From Hondaea fermentalgiana (lineage: Eukaryota > Sar > Bigyra > Thraustochytrida > Thraustochytriidae), in assembly GCA_014084085.1 (NCBI GenBank), contig NPFB01000019.1, forward strand, positions 445,310 to 509,309: DNA of 64,000 bases, in the 5' to 3' direction. The notes beneath the pieces are model-generated. The model was given only the letters and a program-made list of their open reading frames with translations. It was not told the DNA's origin and ran no database searches. Within the stretch, counting starts at the first letter, position 1. Each line of letters begins with the position of its first letter. Below, piece by piece: positions 10,896 through 19,311 of this stretch. The position numbers and the translations under genes are program-made.

Positions 10896-13800
10896 ATGCC
10901 AACCGCGCCTCGACGGACCACCTGGACGACGAGCAAAGACGGGCAACCCAGCGTCGAAACTGTGAACAATATGTACCGAGCCGAACATGATGGCAGCGGG
11001 CACAACGGCGGGTCGCAGAGAGTAGCCTCGCAAATGCCACGACGACCAACAGCTCCGCCCCCCGCCGCCAGAGCTCCGCCCCCTCTCCCCGCTGGACCTT
11101 TGCCGGAGGAACACGAGGTTGATCACTCGCCATGGCACATGTTTTCCTCGCGTATCTCATCCAAATTCCAGCGCGTGAGCGGCCGCTTGAGCGTGACACG
11201 GCGACCCAGCGCGTTGGGTCGCACGAGCTTCGCTGGCGAAGGAGGTCTACATCTCCCACGCATGTCCAAAATTTTTCATCGCGATGAGCACCACGAGTTC
11301 GCCTTTGAAGAGGAGGGCGCGTCGTCCGACGAAGAGGACCTCGAAACTGTGGAGGCAAGATCGGCCCCGAGCGAAGCCTCAAAATCCAATTTCCTGCTCA
11401 ACAGAGTCAAGGGCGGAGTTCAGGGCGCCGGCATCTCAACGGGCCACAAACTCGCGGATAAAAAAATTGGACAGCGCATCTGGCTGGCCCTGATTGCCGT
11501 CTGCTGGCTGTGGATCACCTCGTACGGCATGGCCAAGGCTATCGTCGAAGCCTACATTCCAATTCCCGCGCTCACCGACGTGTCTGATCGCAATTCGTTT
11601 GCATACTCGACCTCCACGCAGGCTCGGGACGACTACGCGGACGACGTAAATCGTGTCGCGGATGCTTGTGAGGCTGACTTCGACCGAACCTTCCGACTCG
11701 AGGTGCGGCGACGTGACCTCGCCAAGCTATTCAACCAGAATGAGCTCACTTGGTTGATTGGCAACATTACCATTGCCGAGACGAAGTACAACGCGACGCA
11801 GACCGAGCTCTACAGCACCGTCGACATGAACGATGCGAACGTTCGCACGACATCCAATGCAACCGAGTGCCTCCTGATTGACGGCATCGTGGCCGGTGAC
11901 GCTGCCGCCATTAATTCCCTCAATGCTGCCAATGCGTACCGCGCCACTTCAGAGCTGGCAGCCGAGGACCTCGCGTTTCAGATTCAGCGGAAGAAAGAGT
12001 ACGACGAGGAGTACTTTGCCAACAAAACGGACGATTTGCAGTCGCTGCAGTTGATGCTTGTGGCAAGCGTGCACAACACGTCGAATACCTTCGATAACAC
12101 TGAGGGGTTCGCGGAGAGTCTGCGGGCTTGCATGGTGGTTGGTGGCGGCTGTTCCTCCGGTCAATCCATTTTCACCAAGATCCAGGGCACCTTTACGGAG
12201 GCCGAACAGTTCTTTACGAGGCTGACCAATGCACTGGCCGACTACGAGACCAAAGCCCTGGAGCAAATGACCGAGTACAGGAAAACGATCCAAAAGATCA
12301 ACGAACTCAAGGACGACAATCTCGCTGTGTTGGAAGATGCCTTTGGCTCGTTTGGTACCATTCCACCTGAAAGCGATGCGGATACGGATACCATATATTA
12401 CGTGAGCTTTTCTGATACAAGCATCACTGATGTGATTTCGACCTTCCCCGACCTGTACAGCGGTCTCACCTCCAACATCAGTGCGGATGGGACGGTTTTT
12501 GAAGATTCGTCCGAGGCACTCCGATCAAGCTCGACAGGCTGGGAGGCCGGGTGGACCGACGACTACGACCCTCCTGAAGTTGACACGAACGAGACACTTG
12601 CGAACTTGTCCGCAAGTGGCGACAGCTTCTTCACGAACTTCAGTTCCACCCTCAGCGGCCTAACGCCAGACTCCACTGATGATGCGGAGCCCATGCCATC
12701 CGATTCCGTCAACGCTGAGACTCTCAACACCAGTCTTTCCTCTTCCGAGGTCCTCGTCCGACTCACAGATCATTCTTCGTGGGACTTTTACGCTTACGAC
12801 GATTCTATCACACAGGCCGTCTCGGACGGCATCCAGGAGATGAGCGATTTAATTCTCATCTTCGACATCATTTTCCGCATCATTCGCACCTTTCTCATTG
12901 TTCACAAGTACTGGTCACTGACAGGCTTGGCGACACCTCCTGGCGACGCGCGCATCAAGATGGATAATGGCGCCGGCTGGGGACCCAAGAAGACCCCGCT
13001 GCAAAAGATTGCAGCCATTGTGCTCAACCCGATTGTCATTACGATTCTCTCCGTGGTTGCAGTGGGTGTCATCTTTGGCAGCTTTTGGTATGCGTACAGC
13101 CCCCTCTACTACGAGTATGTCGACTCGTGCGTCCAGAACGACTGGCGCGACATCGAAGCTGGCATGGCGAATGGCACCATGCTTTACCGTAACGGTTACA
13201 CGGCCACCTTTCAGTACGCATGCGCAGACGGCGACTCCTTGGCACAGTCGCGCACGGACGACATTAACGTCGGTCGTGACGTCGAATGCAGCAAGCAGAG
13301 TTTCGACGACACAGTGCTCTACAACGCACAAGTGGAACGCTTCAACGAGGCGTACGAGCGTTTCTTCTCGACGGTGAGCCAGAACGCCGCTCTGGTTGAG
13401 TGCCTTGACTTGGCCTACATTGATGGTCTGTACAGTACGGACTTCGAATCCAGCACAGACGATCCTGTCTTCGATCTCACCTTTGGTCCACTTACAAAGG
13501 CCGCAATCTACGAGTGCGACAATGTTGAGGGCTGCGAAGCGATTCGCGGCAAAGACACGGTGCAAAGTCAAGCAGAGGGCCCCGATGAGAATCTTTTGCG
13601 CTCTGTCACCTTTGATGCCGCGTGCTCGAGCGAGTACTGGGTTCATGCCAACCTTTTTGCCGGCATTTCTGTGGTTGGTATTTTCATCATCATTAACATC
13701 TCGCGTATCATTGGAAGCCGTGCTCTGGTTCGCGTTTTATGGCGCATTGTCGTTGTTCGGAATTTCAGCGTTCTCATCAGTGTTACGGATCGTGGAGACA

Positions 13801-13997
13801 TTGTTTACCCCGAGCGTGTCACAGAAAAGGGGGACACGATGCAAGAGGCCATTCGCCTTGCTGTGCGCAAGGCCATCAAGCGGTGGGAACGATGGGGCTG
13901 GGTGCTGCTCGTCACTTCGCTTGTCATGAACGTTCCCTGGATTTGGGCCCTGCACTGGGTCTCCTCCACCATCGAGTACACTTCGGAGGCGGACTAG
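10896..13997 (+). CDS. Type A multipass membrane glycoprotein, paralogue of the protein at 2355-5285
   Basis: 1033 residues as drawn; in-frame Mets at 10971 and 11034 are alternative starts, the latter putting the proline-rich segment near the N-terminus as in the paralogue. It shares with 2355-5285 the DHSPW motif, RVSGRLS, the SSDEEDLETVE acidic patch, TM1 (RIWLALIAVCWLW), two large sequon-rich loops, the segment YWSLTGLATPPGDARIK, loop-2 cysteine signatures (CVQNDWRDIEAG, CDNVEGCEAIRGKD) and the cytosolic YPERVTEKGDTMQEAIRLAV followed by a final TM and a short tail ending EYTSEAD. High similarity over nearly the whole length indicates a fairly recent duplication. Molecular function unknown; it is probably a surface or endomembrane glycoprotein. 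The N-terminus is extended by proline/alanine-rich sequence (TAPPPAARAPPPLP) compared with its paralogue. Confidence 0.9.
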   Translation: MPTAPRRTTWTTSKDGQPSVETVNNMYRAEHDGSGHNGGSQRVASQMPRRPTAPPPAARAPPPLPAGPLPEEHEVDHSPWHMFSSRISSKFQRVSGRLSVTRRPSALGRTSFAGEGGLHLPRMSKIFHRDEHHEFAFEEEGASSDEEDLETVEARSAPSEASKSNFLLNRVKGGVQGAGISTGHKLADKKIGQRIWLALIAVCWLWITSYGMAKAIVEAYIPIPALTDVSDRNSFAYSTSTQARDDYADDVNRVADACEADFDRTFRLEVRRRDLAKLFNQNELTWLIGNITIAETKYNATQTELYSTVDMNDANVRTTSNATECLLIDGIVAGDAAAINSLNAANAYRATSELAAEDLAFQIQRKKEYDEEYFANKTDDLQSLQLMLVASVHNTSNTFDNTEGFAESLRACMVVGGGCSSGQSIFTKIQGTFTEAEQFFTRLTNALADYETKALEQMTEYRKTIQKINELKDDNLAVLEDAFGSFGTIPPESDADTDTIYYVSFSDTSITDVISTFPDLYSGLTSNISADGTVFEDSSEALRSSSTGWEAGWTDDYDPPEVDTNETLANLSASGDSFFTNFSSTLSGLTPDSTDDAEPMPSDSVNAETLNTSLSSSEVLVRLTDHSSWDFYAYDDSITQAVSDGIQEMSDLILIFDIIFRIIRTFLIVHKYWSLTGLATPPGDARIKMDNGAGWGPKKTPLQKIAAIVLNPIVITILSVVAVGVIFGSFWYAYSPLYYEYVDSCVQNDWRDIEAGMANGTMLYRNGYTATFQYACADGDSLAQSRTDDINVGRDVECSKQSFDDTVLYNAQVERFNEAYERFFSTVSQNAALVECLDLAYIDGLYSTDFESSTDDPVFDLTFGPLTKAAIYECDNVEGCEAIRGKDTVQSQAEGPDENLLRSVTFDAACSSEYWVHANLFAGISVVGIFIIINISRIIGSRALVRVLWRIVVVRNFSVLISVTDRGDIVYPERVTEKGDTMQEAIRLAVRKAIKRWERWGWVLLVTSLVMNVPWIWALHWVSSTIEYTSEAD

Positions 13998-14366
13998 GTC
14001 CAGCCTACATTTTTCGTTTTTATGAATAATTGTTGTTTCTGTTGTTTTTTCTTCTTCTTCTTCTTCTTCTTCTTCTTCTTCTCCTTCTTGTGCATGCCAT
14101 CTTTTTTCCCCGCGCCGCGCACAGTGTCCATTTTCTGCTTCCAATTCTATACTTCGCTTTACAACAACTTTGCTGGCTGCGACGACGGCGATAGCAACAG
14201 CGACGGCGAAGGCGTCCGAAGCCACGCCAGAGCCTGAACAGCGAGGCCCGCTGCTCCAGCAAGCGCCGCCTCGCCAAGGGCTCGGACGCGGAGCCGCCGT
14301 GGGGTCCGTATCCCTGACAGACAGCCGCAGAGGCTCAACAGCTCGAACAACGGCAAGAAATCAACC
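13998..14366. other. Intergenic with CTT microsatellite
   Basis: 369 bp between the type A stop and the next ORF. It holds a CTT/TTC run of about 11 copies (14050-14083), probably in the 3' UTR. No other feature seen. Confidence 0.6.
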
Positions 14367-15290
14367 TTGGTGGTCGCAGTCGGTGGACCGCGTCGAAGCG
14401 TGCTTGAAGGGACCGGGCCCGGGTCCAAACGAGCGCGCGGTCCAGACCGGCAGCAGGGGGGTGAGTGCGAGCTTCAACAGCGCGAACGACCGAAGACACG
14501 GCCACGGTTGGTCGCGGGGAGCGACACTACTCTGGACAAGATGCTGCAAGGGCGCAAAAACTCGCTGGCACCACAATCGCCAAAAATGGTCCCGTCCCCT
14601 CGTGCCGTGGAGGCCGCCAAGCTCAAGGGCTGGGGAGACCTCGAGCTCGAGGAAGGCTTTTCGCTCGAAGGCAAGGACGAGGCCAAGAGCGAGAAGAATA
14701 AACAAAGCCGGCCCCGTGTAAATACGACGGAAGGCAGTCTGCAACGGCGTAAAACCAGCCTTGATGGACATGCTGCGAAGCCGCCTCGCGCACGCGCTCA
14801 CTCGAGCTTTACGCTTGAAAGTGTTGATGGAGGTCGGGACGTGCGCATCGTATCTCCGGTGCGATCCCGTCGCGAATCGCTTGTGCAGACCTTGTCCGAA
14901 CGTAACATTCACGTCACCTACAAACAGCTGCGCGTCGCTACGCATCCGGAGACCGGGGAGATCTTCAAGACCTTTTTCACAACCTATGTCGTGCTTGACG
15001 CAGCTTCATTTGGGTCTTCCAAGACTTCACCTCGCAGCAAACGCGGTGCCTCTAGTTTCTCGACGAGTCCTGCGCAGGTCCACAGCGCTGCCTCGCCCGC
15101 GGATCCGTACACGACGAGCTACACATTTTACGTCATCAATCAGAGCGAGCCCCCTTGCTCCGCAGGCGTCGCCGGTCCACCCTTGCCAGGTGCCTCCACG
15201 ACGAGTTCCACCTCGCCAGACTCTTGCAAGTTCGTCACGCGCTATACGCACTTCTTTAATGGCATCGTAGAAACCGCGGGTCCCGCGTAA
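14367..15290 (+). CDS. Hypothetical protein, basic/serine-rich N-terminus
   Basis: 307 residues from the first Met; a start at 14541 (MLQGRKNSLAPQSP) is equally possible and would give 249 residues. I do not recognise it. The first half is disordered and rich in Arg/Lys/Ser, with basophilic phosphosite-like sequences (RRKTSLDG, RSRRESLVQ). The second half has beta-like segments (HVTYKQLRVATHPETGEIFKTF, TSYTFYVINQSE) interrupted by Ser/Pro-rich insertions, so a compact domain with inserted loops may exist. A good donor-like GGGTGAGT at about 14458 lies inside the 5' part, so the true N-terminus may be spliced to the overlapping frame at 14170-14460. The codon use is in line with its neighbours. 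Confidence 0.55.
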   Translation: MVVAVGGPRRSVLEGTGPGSKRARGPDRQQGGECELQQRERPKTRPRLVAGSDTTLDKMLQGRKNSLAPQSPKMVPSPRAVEAAKLKGWGDLELEEGFSLEGKDEAKSEKNKQSRPRVNTTEGSLQRRKTSLDGHAAKPPRARAHSSFTLESVDGGRDVRIVSPVRSRRESLVQTLSERNIHVTYKQLRVATHPETGEIFKTFFTTYVVLDAASFGSSKTSPRSKRGASSFSTSPAQVHSAASPADPYTTSYTFYVINQSEPPCSAGVAGPPLPGASTTSSTSPDSCKFVTRYTHFFNGIVETAGPA

Positions 15291-15586
15291 CGCCCTTCAT
15301 ACTACATACTAGAGACCTTGACTTGTTTGTCGACTGTGATCTTTTTCTTTTTCTTTTGCTCGTGCTGTATGCTTGCCTGCCTGCCTGCCTTGGTAGGTGC
15401 AGCTAGCTGTTGCTCGAGTCGCAGTCCTCCATTCCCAACTTGCAGCCTGCATCATCATCGCCCATCCTTCTCCCTCGTTCATTCTGCCAGCGCCTGCCGG
15501 CTGCTCGAGAAGTGGAAGTCCGGGCCTCGCTCTCGCTGCGAACCAGGATCGCAACACAACGCTACGCTACGCTGCGTTATAAGGCA

Positions 15587-15700
15587 ATGAATGAATGAAT
15601 GAATGAATGAATGAATGAATGAATGAATGAATGAATGAGTGACCATGGTGAATGAATGAATGAATGAATGAATGAATGAATGAATGAATGAGAATGAATG
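15587..15700. repeat. TGAA tetranucleotide array with a short interruption
   Basis: Two blocks of AATG/TGAA repeats (about 15587-15638 and 15650-15691) separated by a short insert containing GACCATGGT. The insert is nearly palindromic. Confidence 0.9.
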
Positions 15701-15939
15701 ATGCAATGCGTCCCCGCCGATTGCACGCGGAAGGGAGGGCGGCTCCATCCTCCAAGCCGCCGCCCCGCCCCGATGAAGTACTTCTACCCCGCCTCCCTCC
15801 GCGTCCTGCCTGGCTGCCTGCTGTACCGCCCCGCCCGCCTCGCCTCGCCTCGCTAGAGAGCGGCGCAGAGCGGCCGCGTGCCTCGCCGCCGGCGTGGCCG
15901 ATGCGAGCGGGCTGAGGAGGGAAGCGCAGGCCCGCGCGC

Positions 15940-16475
15940 ATTGCTTGCGTTGCATCGCATTGCGCCGCCCTGCATTGCTAGCGTTGCTTGCGTTGCTTGC
16001 ATTGCTTGCATGGATTGCATGGATCGCACCCAGGATTGCAAGGTGCGAGGCCGCGACAACCGGGTTCGCCGCGATTACATTGCACGCGCCCCTCGCTGGC
16101 GTGGCCTGGCGTGGCCTGGCCGAGCTCGCTCGCAGGAGGCAGCGGCGGGGCTGCGCCCTCCGCCTCCTGCGAACGGCGGAGCGGCTGCGCTGCGTTGGCG
16201 TGGCGTGGAGTCGAGTGCACCGCATTACAGCAGGGCATGTGCACGGAATGCTTGTTGTGCCAGGTTGCATGCCTTGCCTTGCCTTGCCTTGCCTTGCATT
16301 GCGCCGTGTCGTCTTGCGTTGCACTGCTCTGTATTGCATTGCACCGCATTGCACTCACTGCGCCGCGTGGATCGCAGTGTGTGTTGCATTGCACTGCATT
16401 ACATCGCATTGCAGCGCATTGCAGTGCAGTGCATTGCAGTGCAGTGCAGTGCAGTGCAGCGCAGGGTGCTGCATT
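15940..16475. repeat. Degenerate pentanucleotide satellite (GCATT/GCAGT/CCTTG family)
   Basis: More than 500 bp with clear 5-bp periodicity: runs of GCATT, GCACT, GCAGT, GCTTG and CCTTG separated by less regular GC-rich DNA. The densest part is 16380-16465. It lies directly upstream of the 5' region of the trifunctional enzyme gene. Confidence 0.8.
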
Positions 16476-16752
16476 ACACCGCGGCGCGTCGAAGCGCATT
16501 ACATTCCTGCCTGCCTCGCCGTGTCACGCCGTGTCATGTCGAGCATGGATCGATCAGTCGATCAACCGGCCGAGCATTGACCAGTTCCCGATCGCCCAGC
16601 CAGCCCGCCCGCGCGGCAGACGGTAGCAGGCAGGCAGGCAGGCAGGCAGCAGCGCAGCGCAGCGCAGGAGCAGCGCGGCCGCGGGAAAGAGGCGCGCGCG
16701 CGCGGAGCGGGAAGGAGACAGACGCAGGCGCGGAAGCGGTTAGGGACGCAAG

Positions 16753-18996
16753 ATGCAGCTCGCGGCGCGACGCGCAGGGGGCCTGCTGGCCGGCGCGACC
16801 AGCAAGGCCGTGCCGGCCGGCGTCGCCACGCAGCGCACGGCGGCGCTCTCGGCGGCGGCCACCGGCGGACGATTCTCGCTCGAAAAGGTCGATGACGTCG
16901 CCGTCGTGACCCTCGATGACCCGGAGTCCAAGGTGAACACCATTAGCACCAAGATGCAGGCCGAGTTCTCGGAGCTGCTCGACACCCTGGAGCAGGACTC
17001 GTCCATCAAGGCAGCGGTGCTCATCTCCGGCAAGAAGGACAACTTCATCGCCGGCGCCGACATCAAGGAACTCGACAACATGAAGAGCGCCGCCGACGCT
17101 GAGGCCGCCTCCAAGATGGGCCAGGCCATGTGCGACCGCCTCGCCAACAGCAAGAAGCCCATCGTCGCCGCCATCAACGGCAGCTGCCTCGGCGGCGGCC
17201 TCGAGGTCGCCATGGCCTGTACCTACCGCATCGCAACCTCCAACAAGAAGACCTCCCTCGGCCTCCCCGAGGTCCAGCTCGGCCTCCTGCCCGGTGCCGG
17301 AGGCACCCAGCGTCTGCCCCAGCTCGTGGGCATCCAGGCTGCCCTCCCCATGATCCTTACGGGCTCCCCGGCCAAGCCGGACAAGGCCAAGCGCATGGGT
17401 CTCGTCAACGAGGTCGTCGACCCGCACGCACTCCGGACCTCGGCCATTGCCGCCGCCAAGGAAATCGCCGAGGGCTCGCTCAAGGTCAAGGGCAAGAAGA
17501 AGAACATTGTCGGCCGTATCCTCGAGGACAACCCGCTCGGTCGCATGGTGCTCTTTGATCAGGCTTCCAAGCAGGCGCTCAAGCAGAGCGGCGGCCTCTA
17601 CCCTGCCATCCCCAAGATCCTCGAGGTCGTCCGCGCCGGTGCCGACAACGGCCCCAAGGCCGGCTTTGCGGCCGAGTCCAAGGCCTTTGGCGAGCTTACC
17701 CAGACCGAGGTCTCGGAGAACCTCCGCGGCATCTTCTTTGGCAGCACCGCCCTCAAGCAGAACAAGTTCGGCAAGCCCGAGCAGCCCGTCAAGAAGCTCG
17801 CCGTTATTGGCGCTGGCCTCATGGGTGCCGGTATCGCCCAGGTGACCACCATGAAGAAGATGGACGTCATCCTCAAGGACGTCAATGAGAAGGGCCTCAG
17901 CCGCGGCCTGAACCAGATCCAGGGCGAGCTCGACAAGCGCGTCAAGAAGCGCAAGATGACCCCGTACGACCGCGACGCTGCCATGTCGCGCATTGTTGGC
18001 CTCACCAACGAGAGCGCCTGGCAGACGCACTTTAAGACTGTCGACCTTGCCATCGAGGCTGTTCTCGAGGAGATTGGCCTCAAGCACCGCGTCATCCAGG
18101 AGCTCGAGGAGAACCTTCCCAGCGACGCCATCATCGCCACCAACACCTCTGCCATTCCCATTGCCGACATTGCCAAGGGCGCCAAGCGCCCGGAGAACGT
18201 TCTGGGCATGCACTACTTTTCGCCCGTGCCCAGCATGCCTCTGCTCGAGATCATCCCGCACGAGGGCACCTCCAAGGAGGTCATCTCCAAGGCCGTGGAT
18301 TTTGGCATGAAGCAGGGCAAGACCGTGGTCGTCTGCAAGGACGTTCCGGGCTTCTTTGTCAACCGCTGCCTCGCCACGAGCATGGCCGCCACCACGGGCC
18401 TCCTTGTTGAGGGCACTCCCTTTGAGGACATTGACAAGGCCATGAAGAAGTTCGGCAACCCCGTGGGCCCCGTCACACTCTGCGACGAGGTTGGCATGGA
18501 TGTCGCCATGCACGTCGAGCACACGATGGCTGCTGACCTTGGCGTCCGCATGACGGGCGGTGAGCCCAAGCTCCTCCAGGCTCTTGTCGACGCGGGTCTC
18601 CTCGGCCGCAAGGCTGGCAAGGGCTTCTTCGTGTACCCCAAGGGCAAGGGCAAGAAGACCGTCAACGCCGAGGCGGAGAAGATCATTGCCAAGTTTAAGC
18701 GTGATGGCCCCAAGCTTGATGAGGAGGAGATCCAGAAGCGCGTTGCGTACCCCTTCATCAACGAGGCCTTGTACTGTATCCAGGATGAGGTTGTCGCTAC
18801 CCCGGTTGATGCCAACATGGCCTCCATTATGGGCGCCGGCATTGGCATCCCGCGTGGCGGCCCCATCAAGGTCTTTGACCGTCTTGGCCAGAAGTGGGTC
18901 GATGACATGAACCGTATGGCTGACCTCTACGGCGAGCAGTTCGTTCCGGCCCCCATTGCCGTCGACTACGCCAAGGCTGGAAAGACCTTTCTCTGA
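16753..18996 (+). CDS. HADHA: Mitochondrial trifunctional enzyme alpha subunit (enoyl-CoA hydratase / 3-hydroxyacyl-CoA dehydrogenase)
   Basis: 747 residues, close to the usual length of about 760. It catalyses hydration of long-chain enoyl-CoA and NAD-dependent oxidation of 3-hydroxyacyl-CoA in the mitochondrial matrix, normally with a thiolase beta subunit that is not in this window. The N-terminal about 35 residues are Arg/Ala-rich and lack acids, typical of a mitochondrial presequence. The crotonase domain has NFIAGADIKEL (oxyanion-hole region) and the two catalytic glutamates E151 (GGGLE) and E173 (LPEVQLG). The Rossmann segment VIGAGLMGAGIA is at 351-362, and the dehydrogenase dyad is H487 (GMHYFSPVP) and E499. 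CDVPGFFVNR-like KDVPGFFVNRC and PVGPVTLCDEVG mark the C-terminal dimerisation part. The start is the first Met and begins the presequence. It is convergent with the CoA synthetase gene. Confidence 0.97.
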   Translation: MQLAARRAGGLLAGATSKAVPAGVATQRTAALSAAATGGRFSLEKVDDVAVVTLDDPESKVNTISTKMQAEFSELLDTLEQDSSIKAAVLISGKKDNFIAGADIKELDNMKSAADAEAASKMGQAMCDRLANSKKPIVAAINGSCLGGGLEVAMACTYRIATSNKKTSLGLPEVQLGLLPGAGGTQRLPQLVGIQAALPMILTGSPAKPDKAKRMGLVNEVVDPHALRTSAIAAAKEIAEGSLKVKGKKKNIVGRILEDNPLGRMVLFDQASKQALKQSGGLYPAIPKILEVVRAGADNGPKAGFAAESKAFGELTQTEVSENLRGIFFGSTALKQNKFGKPEQPVKKLAVIGAGLMGAGIAQVTTMKKMDVILKDVNEKGLSRGLNQIQGELDKRVKKRKMTPYDRDAAMSRIVGLTNESAWQTHFKTVDLAIEAVLEEIGLKHRVIQELEENLPSDAIIATNTSAIPIADIAKGAKRPENVLGMHYFSPVPSMPLLEIIPHEGTSKEVISKAVDFGMKQGKTVVVCKDVPGFFVNRCLATSMAATTGLLVEGTPFEDIDKAMKKFGNPVGPVTLCDEVGMDVAMHVEHTMAADLGVRMTGGEPKLLQALVDAGLLGRKAGKGFFVYPKGKGKKTVNAEAEKIIAKFKRDGPKLDEEEIQKRVAYPFINEALYCIQDEVVATPVDANMASIMGAGIGIPRGGPIKVFDRLGQKWVDDMNRMADLYGEQFVPAPIAVDYAKAGKTFL

Positions 18997-19311
18997 TTGG
19001 TAGACTCTCACTGTTGATTCCATTTACATAAACCCTTTTTTCGCAATCTTTCGTTTTGCTCTGGCCTTGATTGTTTTATCTGACAAAATAATGGGAAAAT
19101 GAACACCTGAGCCAGCTGACTTTGTTTGTAATCACCGATGCAGAATTTCGTGTGGCTTTCTCTGCGCATGGACTGTTCCGCTATTTTCATTTGCTTCGAC
19201 TCTTTGAGAAAAAAAAGCCCGACTTCACAAACACAAAGGGACTCGGAAAGAAAAAATAAACTTGATAAAGATAATTCAAATACGTGCATGGTCGGTCGCG
19301 CAGATAAACGT
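18997..19311. other. Shared 3' region of convergent HADHA and CoA synthetase genes
   Basis: 315 bp, AT-richer than the flanking coding sequence, containing both 3' ends. No other feature seen. Confidence 0.6.

Larger units (their letters stand above)
15291..16752. other. Repeat-rich intergenic region upstream of the trifunctional enzyme gene
   Basis: About 1.46 kb without a supportable gene. It holds a TGAA tetranucleotide array split by GACCATGGT, then a long degenerate pentamer array built on GCATT/GCAGT/GCACT/CCTTG. Open frames through the pentamer array (for example 15894-16580) encode only Cys/Ala/Leu/His repeats and are rejected as genes. Confidence 0.6.

Noticed and set aside
15587..15700. 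Regular repeats resembling a CRISPR array
   Set aside because: It is a 4-bp microsatellite; there are no spacers.
15894..16580. Cys/Ala/Leu/His-rich 228-codon ORF
   Set aside because: Translation of the pentanucleotide satellite; periodic composition and no domain.
16534..19023. 829-codon minus-strand ORF
   Set aside because: Exact antisense of the HADHA coding sequence; Leu/Val/Asp/Gly-rich shadow frame without motifs.
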